Below are positions 36,233-44,896 of a DNA stretch of 64,000 nucleotides, in pieces. Location: contig NZ_CP138333.2 of NCBI RefSeq assembly GCF_038561955.2, positions 1,488,001 to 1,552,000 of the forward strand, given 5' to 3'. This stretch comes from Salinicoccus sp. Bachu38 (GTDB lineage: Bacteria; Bacillota; Bacilli; Staphylococcales; Salinicoccaceae). Made by a program: the position numbers and the translations under genes. The notes beneath the pieces were generated by a model. The model was not told where the DNA came from. It did no database searches and worked only from the letters and a program-made list of their open reading frames with translations. Each line of letters starts with the position of its first letter. Positions within the stretch are counted from its first letter, which is position 1.

Positions 36233-36919
36233 ATGAATTATGACCAACTGAATACGATAGGCAGCGATGAGGCGGGTGTCGGAGACTACTTCGGTCCGAT
36301 GACGGTATGTGCCGCCCATGTCCCCGCTGAAAAAGTGGCCCTCCTCAGGGAGCTTGGCGTGAAGGATTCCAAAAATCTCTCCAATGGAACGGTCCGGAAA
36401 CTGGCCCGCGACATCACCCATATCGTCCCCTACTCCCTCGTCATACTGGACAACCCATCCTATAATGAAAAGATAGACGCGGGGTGGAACATCGTCAAAC
36501 TGAAGGCGGTGCTCCACGACCACTGCATCCGCAATGTATTTGAAAAGCTCGATAGCGGAGCGCAGCAGGATGTCCAGGCGATCGTCATCGACCAGTTCAC
36601 GACGGAGAACGCCTACAGGAAGTATGTCCCGGAGCCGTTCAGGCCGGAACTGATCCACCAGGAGACGAAAGCGGAGTCCAAATCGATCGCCGTTGCCTGC
36701 GCCAGCATACTGGCCCGGAGCAAATACCTGGAGCAGATGGAGAACCTGAACCGCCATCTGAAAACCGAGGTGCCGAGAGGAGCCAGCGGGAAGACGGATG
36801 CCTTCGCAGCAAAGATTGCAGACAGGCATGGCATGGATTACCTCGACAATATGACCAAGAAGCATTTCAAGTCCAGGCGGAAGGTGATGGATCTGCTCAG
36901 GCAGAAAGGATCCATGTAG
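36233..36919 (+). CDS. rnhC: RNase HIII, lacking the N-terminal substrate-binding domain
   Basis: 228-residue enzyme cleaving RNA in RNA-DNA hybrids. The catalytic core is clear and of HIII type: [14 protein letters not shown] at about 9-22 (first Asp-Glu pair), GVKDSKNL near residue 42, and VIDQF with the later aspartate near 120. RNase HIII is usually about 300 residues with an N-terminal TBP-like domain; here the core starts almost at once. Upstream open sequence is not like that domain, and zapA leaves only 120 nt. AAGGA precedes the ATG at about 10 nt. Confidence 0.9.
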   Translation: MNYDQLNTIGSDEAGVGDYFGPMTVCAAHVPAEKVALLRELGVKDSKNLSNGTVRKLARDITHIVPYSLVILDNPSYNEKIDAGWNIVKLKAVLHDHCIRNVFEKLDSGAQQDVQAIVIDQFTTENAYRKYVPEPFRPELIHQETKAESKSIAVACASILARSKYLEQMENLNRHLKTEVPRGASGKTDAFAAKIADRHGMDYLDNMTKKHFKSRRKVMDLLRQKGSM

Positions 36920-36930
36920 GTTCCATTCGT

Positions 36931-36959
36931 TTGAGAAACAATGGATTTTCATTTATTAT
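36931..36959 (+). promoter_or_regulatory. luxS promoter
   Basis: TTGAGA (36931-36936), 17-nt spacer, TATTAT (36954-36959), about 27 nt before the luxS ribosome binding site. Confidence 0.7.
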
Positions 36960-36992
36960 GGGAATAATCAATCAGATAAAGGAGTCTTTAAA

Positions 36993-37457
36993 ATGCCGAA
37001 AATGAATGTCGAAAGCTTCAACCTCGACCATACGAAAGTCGATGCGCCCTACATCCGCCTCGCGGGAAAGAGCGAAGGTGAGCACGGGGACGTCATCTAC
37101 AAATACGATATAAGGTTCTGCCAGCCGAATAAGGAACATATGGAGATGCCGGGACTGCACTCGCTCGAGCACCTGATGGCAGAAAACATCAGGAACCATC
37201 ACGACAAAGTCGTCGATCTGAGCCCGATGGGCTGCCAGACCGGTTTCTACCTTGCCGTGCTGAACGATGATGACTTCGACCATATCCAGGAAGTGGTGGA
37301 AAACACACTCAATGATGTGCTCGAAGCCGATGAAGTCCCTGCATGCAATGAAGTGCAGTGCGGCTGGGCGGCGAGCCACAGCCTGGAAGGTGCCAAGGAG
37401 ATTGCCAGGGACATGCTTGCCAAAAAAGACGGCTGGGACGTTGTATTCGCCAAATAA
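36993..37457 (+). CDS. luxS: S-ribosylhomocysteine lyase
   Basis: Cleaves S-ribosylhomocysteine to homocysteine and the AI-2 precursor; part of the activated methyl cycle. 154 residues with metal ligands His56 and His60 (HSLEH) and Cys123 (VQCGWAAS), and catalytic Cys81 (SPMGCQTGF). AAAGGAG precedes the ATG. Transcribed separately from its own promoter and closed by a terminator shared with pheT. In Bacillus luxS is elsewhere, so this is an inserted gene in the conserved rnhC-pheT interval. Confidence 0.97.
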   Translation: MPKMNVESFNLDHTKVDAPYIRLAGKSEGEHGDVIYKYDIRFCQPNKEHMEMPGLHSLEHLMAENIRNHHDKVVDLSPMGCQTGFYLAVLNDDDFDHIQEVVENTLNDVLEADEVPACNEVQCGWAASHSLEGAKEIARDMLAKKDGWDVVFAK

Positions 37458-37472
37458 AGCCGAACGGACATG

Positions 37473-37509
37473 AAAAGGACGATCACATTTTGATGTGATC
37501 GTCCTTTTT
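37473..37509. terminator. Bidirectional terminator between luxS and pheT
   Basis: 12-bp stem GGACGATCACAT / ATGTGATCGTCC flanked by A- and T-runs. Confidence 0.92.
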
Positions 37510-39915
37510 CTATCTGATCTGCGCACCGCTTTCTTCAAGGGCTTCCAAGACAGGTGCATGCAGTTTTTCTATTTCCTCATCCGTAAGTGTGTTCTCCTTG
37601 TTCAGGTAGGTGAGGCGCAGTGCCACGGATTTCTTGCCGGCTTCCATATTTCCACCTTCGTAGACATCGAAGACGAAGACATCCACAAGATACTTCCGTG
37701 CTGCCGTCTCAATGATGCGGACGAGTGTATCCGCCGCAACGGACTCGTCGACGACCAGTGCGATATCGCGTGTGATGGATGGATACCTGGAGAGCTGTTC
37801 ATAGACGATGTTCCCCTGCCTGACAGCAAGCAGCCGATCCAGATTGATTTCGAACACCGCTGTCCGGTCAAGGTCGTTCTGCTGGGCGTACTTCGGATGC
37901 AGTTCGCCGATGAACCCGATTATTTCGTTGTCCAGCAGTACATCCGCCGACCTGCCCGGGTGCAGTTCATCGAACCTTGCAGTCTGTTCATACCGGACAT
38001 CGTCTTCAAGACCCAGTTTCTCAAGGATGCTTTCCACGATGCCTTTGGCAGCATAGAAATCTGCAGGGACTTTCGTACCCAGCCAGTCCGTACGGTTCAT
38101 GTCCCCCGTCAGAATGCCGGCCAGCATCTCCTCTTCATCCGGCAGCACAGCCGTGCCGTTGGAAATGAAGATCTTTCCGATTTCGTAGAACTGAACGTCC
38201 TTCTGCTGGCGGTTCCTGTTGTAGATGACATTGTCCACCAGATGGGGAATCATGCTTTTTCTGAGTACCGCATGGTCTTCACTCATTGGCATCAGAAGTT
38301 CAAGCGCTTCTCCTGATCCGCTGAACTGGGCCGCCTTCCCGTGGCTCGTCAATGCATAGTTGATCGACTGTGACAGTCCCAGTGATTCGAGCTGGTGGCG
38401 GATGATGCGCACCTTGCTCTGTTCATCCGTCAGCCTGCCGGGTGTGATCTTCGTGTACTCAGGCAGGGACGATGGCAGGGCATCATAGCCATAGATACGC
38501 GCCACCTCTTCAGTGATGTCCTCTTTGATCTTCAGGTCATCCCTCCGGGATGGGATGGATACTTCGAGCACTTCCCCCTTCGCTGTTGCCTCCAGACCAA
38601 GTTTCGAGAGGCTTTCCTGGATCTCTTCAGTCGTGAGGTTCATCCCGAGATGGGCATTGATGAACTGCTCTGAAATTTCTATCGTCGTATCCTGAAGGTC
38701 GATTGCGCCGTCGAAGATGACCGGTGTCGAGATGGTGCCGCCTGCATACTGCTCGAGCAGCAGGGCTGCACGGTCCAGCGCCTTGAGCACGAATTCGTGG
38801 GAAACACCCTTTTCAAACCTTGTGGAAGCTTCGCTCCTCAAGTTCAGACGGCTGCTCGTTTTGCGTATGGAGACGGGATTGAAGACGGCGGATTCGATCA
38901 CGACATTCGTCGTTTCATCCGTCACTTCCGAGAATTCGCCTCCCATGACACCGGCAAGCGCAATCGGTTCACTGCCGTTTGTGATGACGATATCCTGGCT
39001 CTCAAGACGCCTTTCCTTGCCATCAAGCGTCCTCATCGTTTCATTTTCCTCGGCATAGCGCGTCACGATGCGGTCCGATCCGATATGATCACGGTCGAAC
39101 ATGTGGAGGGGCTGCCCAAATTCAAGCAGCACGTAGTTCGAGATGTCGACGACGTTGTTGATTGGACGGATGCCCGCCTTGATCAGACGCAGCTGCATCC
39201 ATGCCGGTGCCGGCGCAATCTTCACGTTCTCGACGACACGTGCACCATAGTAAGGTACAGCGGTGGCATCCTCATTTTTGATTTCGAGCGTGCCGTCTCC
39301 ATCCGTTCCCTTTTCAGCCACTTCATGCTCCGGCAGAACCACTTCGCCGCCGAACAGCGCCCGTGTCTCATAGGCCGCACCTGCCATGCTGAGTGCATCC
39401 TTGCGGTTCGGTGTCAGGTCGAACTCCATGACCTGATCATCGAGCAGCAGTGCTTCGAGTGCACTGTTCCCGACCGTCTTCTCTTCCGGGAAGATGAAGA
39501 TGCCGTTCTGATATTCCTGGGGCACATAGTCTTCCGGAATGCCCAGTTCCTCGAGGGAACAGATCATGCCTTCGGAAACCTCCCCGCGGAGCTTCGCCCG
39601 CTTGATCTTGATGCCGCCCGGCAGGCGTCCACCCACTTTGCAGACGACCACGTAGGAATCGGCTTTGACGTTCGGCGCCCCACAGATGATCTGGCTCTTT
39701 TCTTCACCCGTATCGACCTGGCAGATCTTCAGCCGGTCCGCCTCCGGGTGCTGTTCCACGCTCTCTACATAACCGACGACCAGATGCTTCACCTCGGAAG
39801 TGTAGTCGATGACATCATCGACCTCGATGCCCCCGCGTGTAATCCTCTCGGCCAATTCATCGATCGGCACATCAATCCTGATCCATTCATTCAACCACTC
39901 TTTAGATACTTTCAT
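37510..39915 (-). CDS. pheT: Phenylalanine--tRNA ligase beta subunit
   Basis: Large subunit of the (alpha-beta)2 class II synthetase. 801 residues with the tRNA-binding OB domain near the N-terminus ([20 protein letters not shown]), B3/B4 editing domain, B5 and the C-terminal anticodon-binding domain. ATG at 39915 ([12 protein letters not shown]) overlaps the end of pheS by 14 nt; the site is weak, so coupling to pheS translation is likely. Confidence 0.96.
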   Translation of the reverse strand: MKVSKEWLNEWIRIDVPIDELAERITRGGIEVDDVIDYTSEVKHLVVGYVESVEQHPEADRLKICQVDTGEEKSQIICGAPNVKADSYVVVCKVGGRLPGGIKIKRAKLRGEVSEGMICSLEELGIPEDYVPQEYQNGIFIFPEEKTVGNSALEALLLDDQVMEFDLTPNRKDALSMAGAAYETRALFGGEVVLPEHEVAEKGTDGDGTLEIKNEDATAVPYYGARVVENVKIAPAPAWMQLRLIKAGIRPINNVVDISNYVLLEFGQPLHMFDRDHIGSDRIVTRYAEENETMRTLDGKERRLESQDIVITNGSEPIALAGVMGGEFSEVTDETTNVVIESAVFNPVSIRKTSSRLNLRSEASTRFEKGVSHEFVLKALDRAALLLEQYAGGTISTPVIFDGAIDLQDTTIEISEQFINAHLGMNLTTEEIQESLSKLGLEATAKGEVLEVSIPSRRDDLKIKEDITEEVARIYGYDALPSSLPEYTKITPGRLTDEQSKVRIIRHQLESLGLSQSINYALTSHGKAAQFSGSGEALELLMPMSEDHAVLRKSMIPHLVDNVIYNRNRQQKDVQFYEIGKIFISNGTAVLPDEEEMLAGILTGDMNRTDWLGTKVPADFYAAKGIVESILEKLGLEDDVRYEQTARFDELHPGRSADVLLDNEIIGFIGELHPKYAQQNDLDRTAVFEINLDRLLAVRQGNIVYEQLSRYPSITRDIALVVDESVAADTLVRIIETAARKYLVDVFVFDVYEGGNMEAGKKSVALRLTYLNKENTLTDEEIEKLHAPVLEALEESGAQIR

Positions 39916-40969
39916 TTGTCGCACCACCATCTTCTGTCGCTTTGAACTGATTGATAAACCTTAAGTCATTCGTATAGAAATGTCTGATATCCTCGATGCC
40001 GTACTTCAGCATCGCAATCCTGTCCGGTCCCATGCCGAATGCGAAACCGGAGTATTCATCCGGGTCGAAACCTGCCATTTCAAGCACGTTCGGATGAACC
40101 ATGCCAGCTCCGAGAATCTCTATCCAGCCGGTGCCCTTGCAGACGTTGCAGCCTGCACCTTTGCATTTGAAGCAGGAGATGTCCACTTCCACACTCGGTT
40201 CAGTGAATGGGAAATAGCTTGGACGCAGCCTGATTTCGCGCTCCGCCCCGAATATTTCCTTGGCGAAGAGCTCGAGCGTCCCCTTCAGATCGCTCATGCG
40301 GATGTTCCTGTCCACGACCAGTCCCTCGATCTGGGTGAACTGGTGGCTGTGGGTCGCATCATCGCTGTCCCGCCTGTAGACCTTGCCCGGGCAGATGATC
40401 TTGACCGGCCCGCGGCCTTTCCGCGACTCCATCGTTCTAGCCTGTACCGGCGAGGTATGTGTCCGGAGCAGCGTCTCCTCCGAGATGTAGAATGTGTCCT
40501 GCATATCCCGTGCAGGGTGGGATTTCGGCAGGTTGAGCGCCTCGAAGTTATAGTAGTCCGTCTCCACTTCATAGCCTTCCGCTATCTCATAGCCGAGCCC
40601 AAGGAAGAAATCCTCGATGTCCTCGATCGTCCGGCTGAGCGGATGCGGGCTTCCCAGGCTGAATGTCCGTCCCGGGAGCGTCACATCGATCATCTCCTCC
40701 CGGAGCTTTTCTTCAAGCGCCGCTTCTTCCAGCACTTCCCCCCGGCGCTCAATCGCTTCCGTGATATGTGTACGCACTTCATTCACTTTTGCACCATACT
40801 CCGGACGCTCTTCGTTGGAGAGGTTCTTCATCTCCTTCATGAGGCCGGTGACTTTGCCCTTCTTGCCCAGGTACTCAACTTTCAATTGCTGTAGTTCATT
40901 CAGATTGCCGACGTCCGATATCGCGTCATCGAACGACTTTCTGACTTCCAAAATTCCTGCTGTATCCAT
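39902..40969 (-). CDS. pheS: Phenylalanine--tRNA ligase alpha subunit
   Basis: Catalytic subunit, 355 residues: N-terminal coiled coil, then class II motifs including [20 protein letters not shown], the motif 2 arginine in [14 protein letters not shown] and motif 3 [21 protein letters not shown] precedes the ATG. Controlled by the upstream T-box. Confidence 0.97.
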   Translation of the reverse strand: MDTAGILEVRKSFDDAISDVGNLNELQQLKVEYLGKKGKVTGLMKEMKNLSNEERPEYGAKVNEVRTHITEAIERRGEVLEEAALEEKLREEMIDVTLPGRTFSLGSPHPLSRTIEDIEDFFLGLGYEIAEGYEVETDYYNFEALNLPKSHPARDMQDTFYISEETLLRTHTSPVQARTMESRKGRGPVKIICPGKVYRRDSDDATHSHQFTQIEGLVVDRNIRMSDLKGTLELFAKEIFGAEREIRLRPSYFPFTEPSVEVDISCFKCKGAGCNVCKGTGWIEILGAGMVHPNVLEMAGFDPDEYSGFAFGMGPDRIAMLKYGIEDIRHFYTNDLRFINQFKATEDGGATNESI

Positions 40970-41222
40970 GTTTCCACTCCTCCAATATAAATAAAAAACT
41001 CCATCCTTGTATCAAAGGACGGAGTTTCCGCGGTACCACCTGATTTTCTGCATAACAAATACAGACACTTCTGGAAAGATAAGGGATTATCCCGTTGCTC
41101 CATCTGCCAGGTGAACCCTGGTCCCATCCGTGCGCAGCATTCCAGTCCATGTGCTGCACTCCCTGTATCGGATTCCTGGACCATTTATGTCCGGCTTCAT
41201 CTGAAGCTTGATATTCGTCTAT
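40970..41222 (-). promoter_or_regulatory. T-box riboswitch of pheST
   Basis: T-box core AGGTGGTACCGCGG at about 41028-41042, then ACTCCGTCC and GGATGGAGT forming the terminator before TTTTTT. The upstream half folds as a long stem I (ATCCG/CGGAT, GTGCAGCA/TGCTGCGCAC). A TTC triplet (phenylalanine) on the minus strand at 41113-41115 sits in the expected side loop and is the candidate specifier, but the loop lacks a clear AGTA/GAA pair. Confidence 0.9.
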
Positions 41223-41228
41223 AGGATT

Positions 41229-41256
41229 ATTATAAATCAAAGTGATTAAAAATCAA
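41229..41256 (-). promoter_or_regulatory. pheST promoter
   Basis: TTGATT (41251-41256), 16-nt spacer, TATAAT (41229-41234). The -35 overlaps the stop codon of the SpoU-family gene. Confidence 0.75.
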
Positions 41257-41999
41257 GCTCTGAAATGATGCATGATGATGCCGCCGGCAATCGCCACGTT
41301 CAGGCTTTCGCTGCCACCGGGCATATCTATCTTCATTTTTACATCCACATTGGAGAGCACTTCTTCCGACACACCCCGTCCTTCATTGCCAAGTACGACC
41401 ATCACCGGCCCTTCAGGGAGCTCCATCTGTTCCAGGAATGCTGCCCCATCAAGGGAGGTGCCAAGCACCCTCCCGTCGAATTCACGGACAGACTGGAGAG
41501 CATCCGCCACAGTAATTTCAATGTGGAAAGTGCTGCCCTGCGCGCTTCGGAGCACCTTGTCACTGAAGGGATCGACCGTATCCGGTGACAGGATGACACG
41601 ATCGAAGCCAAAAGCATCTGCAGTACGCAGCAGTGTGCCCAGATTCCCCGGATCCTGGATGCCGTCAAGCAGCAGGACGTGGCGGCCGTCCGGCTGCGGC
41701 TTCCTGTATGACACCGCAGCCATGATGCCGGGTGGCGTCTCCAATGAAGACAGGAGCTTCATCACGCCCGGAGTGACAGTAATCACTTCCATGCCTTCTG
41801 TAACGTAAGGGCTGTAATCGTAGTCTTCGAGGGCAATGAGTGTGTGCACTTCCTGGTCATGCCTGATGGCCTCTTCGACCAAGTGCGCCCCTTCGATCAG
41901 GAAGAGGCCCTGCTTTTTGCGGTATTTCTTCAGTTGAAGCTTTTTCAATTCCTTTATGCGCCTGTTGTCCTTCGACGCAATGTGCTTCGGTTCTACCAA
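41253..41999 (-). CDS. TrmH/SpoU family RNA 2'-O-methyltransferase (YsgA-like)
   Basis: 248-residue SPOUT methyltransferase using S-adenosylmethionine. N-terminal substrate-binding domain (LFLIEGAHLVEEA) and the knotted C-terminal domain with motifs DGIQDPGNLGTLLRTADAFG, VLGNEGRGVS and PGGSESLNVAIAGGI. The target RNA is not evident. Start appears to be TTG at 41999, overlapping the stop of the M42 peptidase; no ATG is available near the family start. Same place as Bacillus ysgA, next to pheS. Confidence 0.9.
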   Translation of the reverse strand: MVEPKHIASKDNRRIKELKKLQLKKYRKKQGLFLIEGAHLVEEAIRHDQEVHTLIALEDYDYSPYVTEGMEVITVTPGVMKLLSSLETPPGIMAAVSYRKPQPDGRHVLLLDGIQDPGNLGTLLRTADAFGFDRVILSPDTVDPFSDKVLRSAQGSTFHIEITVADALQSVREFDGRVLGTSLDGAAFLEQMELPEGPVMVVLGNEGRGVSEEVLSNVDVKMKIDMPGGSESLNVAIAGGIIMHHFRA

Positions 42000-43066
42000 A
42001 TGATCTCTTCCACCTTGCTGTCATCGAGCGAGCGGACGATTTCAGTGACGAGACGCACTGCATTGTTGTAGTCATTCCTGTTCAGGATGGAAACATTGGA
42101 GTGCATGTATCTGAGCGGAACACCGATCGAGATGGAGGGAACACCCTCATTGGAAACATGGAAGGCGCCTGAATCGGTGCCTCCGCCTGTGATCGCAGAC
42201 CACTGCACCGGAATGCCCTTTTCCGTAGCCAATTTCTCGACATGTCTTCTGAAGCCGACATGGCCGATATTGGAACCGTCAAGCAGAAGGACGAGCGGAC
42301 CGTCTCCCATCTTGCCGGTGCCATCCTTTTCGCTCATGCCCGGCGTATCCCAGGAGATGCCGACATCCACTGCAATCGCAAGATCCGGCTTCACTTTGTT
42401 CGCCGCCACTTTGGCACCGCGGAGACCGACCTCCTCCTGCACTGTCGCCCCACTTACGACGTTGATGTTGACATCTTCATCCTTCAGTGATTCGAGCACT
42501 TCTATAGCGACCCCGCAGCCAAACCTGTTGTCCCATGCCTTCGCCAGGAGGTAGTCCTTGTTGGCCATCTCGGTGAAGTCGCAATGCGGCGTAATCATAT
42601 CGCCCACTTTAACACCTGCTTCTTCCGCTTCCTCTTTTGAAGCGACACCAATATCGATGAACATGTCCTTCATATCCACCGGTTTCTTGCGTGCTTCCTG
42701 GGAGAGCACGTGAGGCGGCTTGGAGCCGATGACACCTGTCAGCACACCAGATCCAGTCACTACGTTCATCCTTTGGGAAAGCATGACCTGGTTCCACCAT
42801 CCGCCGATCGGAGTGAACCGGATGAAGCCCTCATCATCGATTCTCGTGACCATGAAGCCGATCTCATCGAGGTGTCCACCGATGAGCAGTGTGCGCGAGC
42901 CTTCTTTGGCATTGCGCTTGCCGAAGATGCCGCCCAGATTATCCTGTACGAGTTCATCACTCACCGGCTCCAGATATTCCTGCATCACTTTCTTCACATC
43001 ATACTCAAAACCGGAAATGCCATGGGTATCCGTAAGGCTTTTCATCATTTGAAGCTGCTTGTCCAT
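41993..43066 (-). CDS. M42 family metallopeptidase (glutamyl aminopeptidase type)
   Basis: 357-residue cytosolic aminopeptidase of the TET/M42 group, often misnamed endoglucanase. Metal and catalytic residues lie in GGHLDEIGFMV (about 65-75), AWDNRFGCGV, VQEEVGLRGA and AVDVGISWDTPG, with a final histidine in GVPLRYMHSNVS. ATG at 43066 has AAGGAG at 7 nt. Matches Bacillus ysdC by position upstream of the rplT group. Confidence 0.92.
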   Translation of the reverse strand: MDKQLQMMKSLTDTHGISGFEYDVKKVMQEYLEPVSDELVQDNLGGIFGKRNAKEGSRTLLIGGHLDEIGFMVTRIDDEGFIRFTPIGGWWNQVMLSQRMNVVTGSGVLTGVIGSKPPHVLSQEARKKPVDMKDMFIDIGVASKEEAEEAGVKVGDMITPHCDFTEMANKDYLLAKAWDNRFGCGVAIEVLESLKDEDVNINVVSGATVQEEVGLRGAKVAANKVKPDLAIAVDVGISWDTPGMSEKDGTGKMGDGPLVLLLDGSNIGHVGFRRHVEKLATEKGIPVQWSAITGGGTDSGAFHVSNEGVPSISIGVPLRYMHSNVSILNRNDYNNAVRLVTEIVRSLDDSKVEEIIW

Positions 43067-43217
43067 AATCAATCTCCTTGTCTTTTGTTAAGATGATTCC
43101 ATTCTACCATAAATTATTTCAGTTTCCGTAATATAACCCATATTGATACACATATTTCAGATAAGTTGATATCATCATTATAGACAGAGATTTAGAAAGA
43201 CTCTAGGAGGCGTTACC

Positions 43218-43490
43218 TTGATGAATATTACGGTATCAAAAATTGAAGAATCCGGCCAGGAAGTGCTTGTGAAAAGCAGCACTTATGAAGATGACAAAGC
43301 GGTGGGCCTCTACAACAGGCTTACGGATGAATATGCCGACCAGACCCTCCCGTTCTTTGATGAAGGGGAAAAGCTGATCCGGCTGGATATCCTTCCGGAA
43401 CAGAAGACGGACGATGATAACAAGGAGCAGAAGGAATGCTATTTTGAATTCTCCGAGCCGTTGCTGGAGGAACTTTCCAGACATATTTGA
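43218..43490 (+). CDS. Hypothetical protein, 90 residues
   Basis: Unrecognised soluble acidic protein, predicted mixed alpha/beta, no membrane segment, one cysteine near residue 74. A perfect AGGAGG lies 7 nt before a TTG at 43218 and 10 nt before an ATG at 43221; either could start translation. It stands alone on the plus strand between divergent M42 peptidase and convergent rplT, where Bacillus has the unrelated-looking ysdB. Confidence 0.7.
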   Translation: MMNITVSKIEESGQEVLVKSSTYEDDKAVGLYNRLTDEYADQTLPFFDEGEKLIRLDILPEQKTDDDNKEQKECYFEFSEPLLEELSRHI

Positions 43491-43491
43491 A

Positions 43492-43531
43492 CCAAAAAGG
43501 AGCCACTCCTCTATGAGTGGCTCCTTTTTGG
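43492..43531. terminator. Bidirectional terminator between the 90-residue gene and rplT
   Basis: Perfect 17-bp palindromic arms (CCAAAAAGGAGCCACTC and complement) around CTCTAT; works for both convergent transcripts. Confidence 0.92.
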
Positions 43532-43538
43532 TTCATTT

Positions 43539-43898
43539 CTATTTTTCCAGAGCATTTTTAGCTTGGCTTACAATTTCTGCGAATGCTTTTTCATCAGAAA
43601 TCGCAATTTCTGAGAGCATTTTTCTGTTGATGTCGATACCGGCAGTTTTCAGGCCGTTCATCAGGCGGCTGTAGCTCATGCCATTCTGGCGGGCTGCTGC
43701 ATTGATACGCGCAATCCAAAGCTTGCGGAATTCGCGTTTTGTCTGACGACGGTCACGGTATGCATACTGACCGGATTTGATAACCTGCTGTTTTGCTGTT
43801 CTATAGAGAGTGCGCTTCGCACCGAAATATCCTTTTGCCTGCTTCAATACTCTTTTACGTCTTTTACGGGACGTCAAACCATTCTTAACACGTGCCAT
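43539..43898 (-). CDS. rplT: 50S ribosomal protein L20
   Basis: 119-residue L20, basic helical protein binding 23S rRNA and, in Bacillus, the leader of its own operon. Starts [28 protein letters not shown] precedes the ATG. Last gene of infC-rpmI-rplT. Confidence 0.98.
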   Translation of the reverse strand: MARVKNGLTSRKRRKRVLKQAKGYFGAKRTLYRTAKQQVIKSGQYAYRDRRQTKREFRKLWIARINAAARQNGMSYSRLMNGLKTAGIDINRKMLSEIAISDEKAFAEIVSQAKNALEK

Positions 43899-43922
43899 GT
43901 GTGCTCCTCCTTAATCGTTCGA

Positions 43923-44123
43923 TTATTTTACATATGATAGTAGTTTTTTGATGCGCTTCTGGTCAGCTTTAGCCACTAGAGATGCTTTTCTCAGGTGACG
44001 TTTCTGTTTAGTCGATTTATTGGCGAACAGGTGGGAAGTGAACGCGCTGTTGCGTTTGAATTTACCTGTTCCAGTACGCTTTACACGTTTGGCGTAACCT
44101 TTGTGAGTTTTCATTTTTGGCAT
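43923..44123 (-). CDS. rpmI: 50S ribosomal protein L35
   Basis: 66-residue L35, starting [18 protein letters not shown], with CGGAGG upstream. The open frame continues 57 codons into infC, but that part is the wrong frame of infC. Confidence 0.98.
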   Translation of the reverse strand: MPKMKTHKGYAKRVKRTGTGKFKRNSAFTSHLFANKSTKQKRHLRKASLVAKADQKRIKKLLSYVK

Positions 44124-44142
44124 GGGTCTAACCTCCGGATTA

Positions 44143-44664
44143 TTATTTGTTTTCAGTGATTGGGGCAACCACGAGGAACATTGAACGACCTTCCATCTTC
44201 GGTCTCTGTTCAACTGTTGCAACTTCGGAAAGTTCGTCTGCGAACCGCTCCAATACTTTGCGTCCGATATCCTTGTGCGTGATGGCACGGCCACGGAATC
44301 GGATCGAAACCTTCACCTTGTCCTCTTTCGCAAGGAATTTCTTTGCGTTTTTCAACTTGGTGTTGAAATCGTGGTCTTCGATCGTCGGGGAAAGTCTGAT
44401 TTCCTTGACGTTGACCACTTTCTGTTTCTTGCGTGCTTCCTTCTCTTTACGCTGCTGTTCATATCTGTACTTGCCGTAGTCCATGATGCGTGCAACCGGC
44501 GGCTTTGCGTTCGGTGCAACGAGTACAAGATCAAGTTCTACACGGTCTGCCATTTCCTGTGCTTCATTTTTGGATTTGATTCCGAGCTGGGAACCATCCT
44601 GCCCAATAAGGCGCACTTCTTTGGCACGAATCCTGTCATTGATTAAAGTTTGGTCTTTTGCTAT
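44143..44664 (-). CDS. infC: Translation initiation factor IF-3
   Basis: Binds the 30S subunit, discriminates against non-canonical starts. 173 residues: N-domain [17 protein letters not shown], linker lysine-rich region, C-domain [17 protein letters not shown]. The start is most likely ATA at 44664-44662: GGAGGTG (44671-44677) sits 6 nt before it. The ATG at 44679 overlaps this ribosome binding site and an intermediate GTG has no spacing. Unusual starts in infC are known and allow IF-3 to repress its own translation. Confidence 0.93.
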   Translation of the reverse strand: MAKDQTLINDRIRAKEVRLIGQDGSQLGIKSKNEAQEMADRVELDLVLVAPNAKPPVARIMDYGKYRYEQQRKEKEARKKQKVVNVKEIRLSPTIEDHDFNTKLKNAKKFLAKEDKVKVSIRFRGRAITHKDIGRKVLERFADELSEVATVEQRPKMEGRSMFLVVAPITENK

Positions 44665-44860
44665 CTTTGACACCTCCATAAATTTTGAAGACGAACAAAA
44701 AGGGCGGGCACATAATGCGCCCGCCAACCAGCATTGAGATGCATGCAGAAGAGCCGTGCCCTCTGCATTCCATTCTCACTGTACAAACCCGGTCGCTGCC
44801 ACACTGGGCGCTTGCGGGTGAGAAGCGGGAGCTTCTTCTTGTCCGTTCTTATCAACTCCT
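44665..44860 (-). promoter_or_regulatory. L20-type autoregulatory leader of infC-rpmI-rplT
   Basis: About 190-nt leader with an A/G-rich GATAAGAACGGAC segment, the AGAAGCTCCCGCTTCTCACC hairpin region and a terminal attenuator. This matches the L20 leader layout of Bacillus, where excess L20 binds and causes termination. Confidence 0.75.
44695..44725 (-). terminator. Attenuator terminator in the infC leader
   Basis: GC-rich stem GGCGGGCGCA / TGTGCCCGCC followed by CTTTTTGTT on the minus strand, 18 nt before the infC ribosome binding site. Confidence 0.85.
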
Positions 44861-44863
44861 AAT

Positions 44864-44892
44864 ATATTACACGCTTATGCCCTGAATGTCAA
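44864..44892 (-). promoter_or_regulatory. infC operon promoter
   Basis: TTGACA (44887-44892), 17-nt spacer, TAATAT (44864-44869), starting 4 nt after the thrS stop codon. Confidence 0.85.
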
Positions 44893-44896
44893 GTGT

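Noticed and set aside
38797..39945. 382-codon plus-strand open frame opposite pheT
   Set aside because: Antisense shadow produced by codon bias; pheT itself is unmistakable.
44665..44855. Leader peptide frame in the infC leader
   Set aside because: The frame spans the L20-type structures and attenuator and has no ribosome binding site; structural RNA explains the region better.
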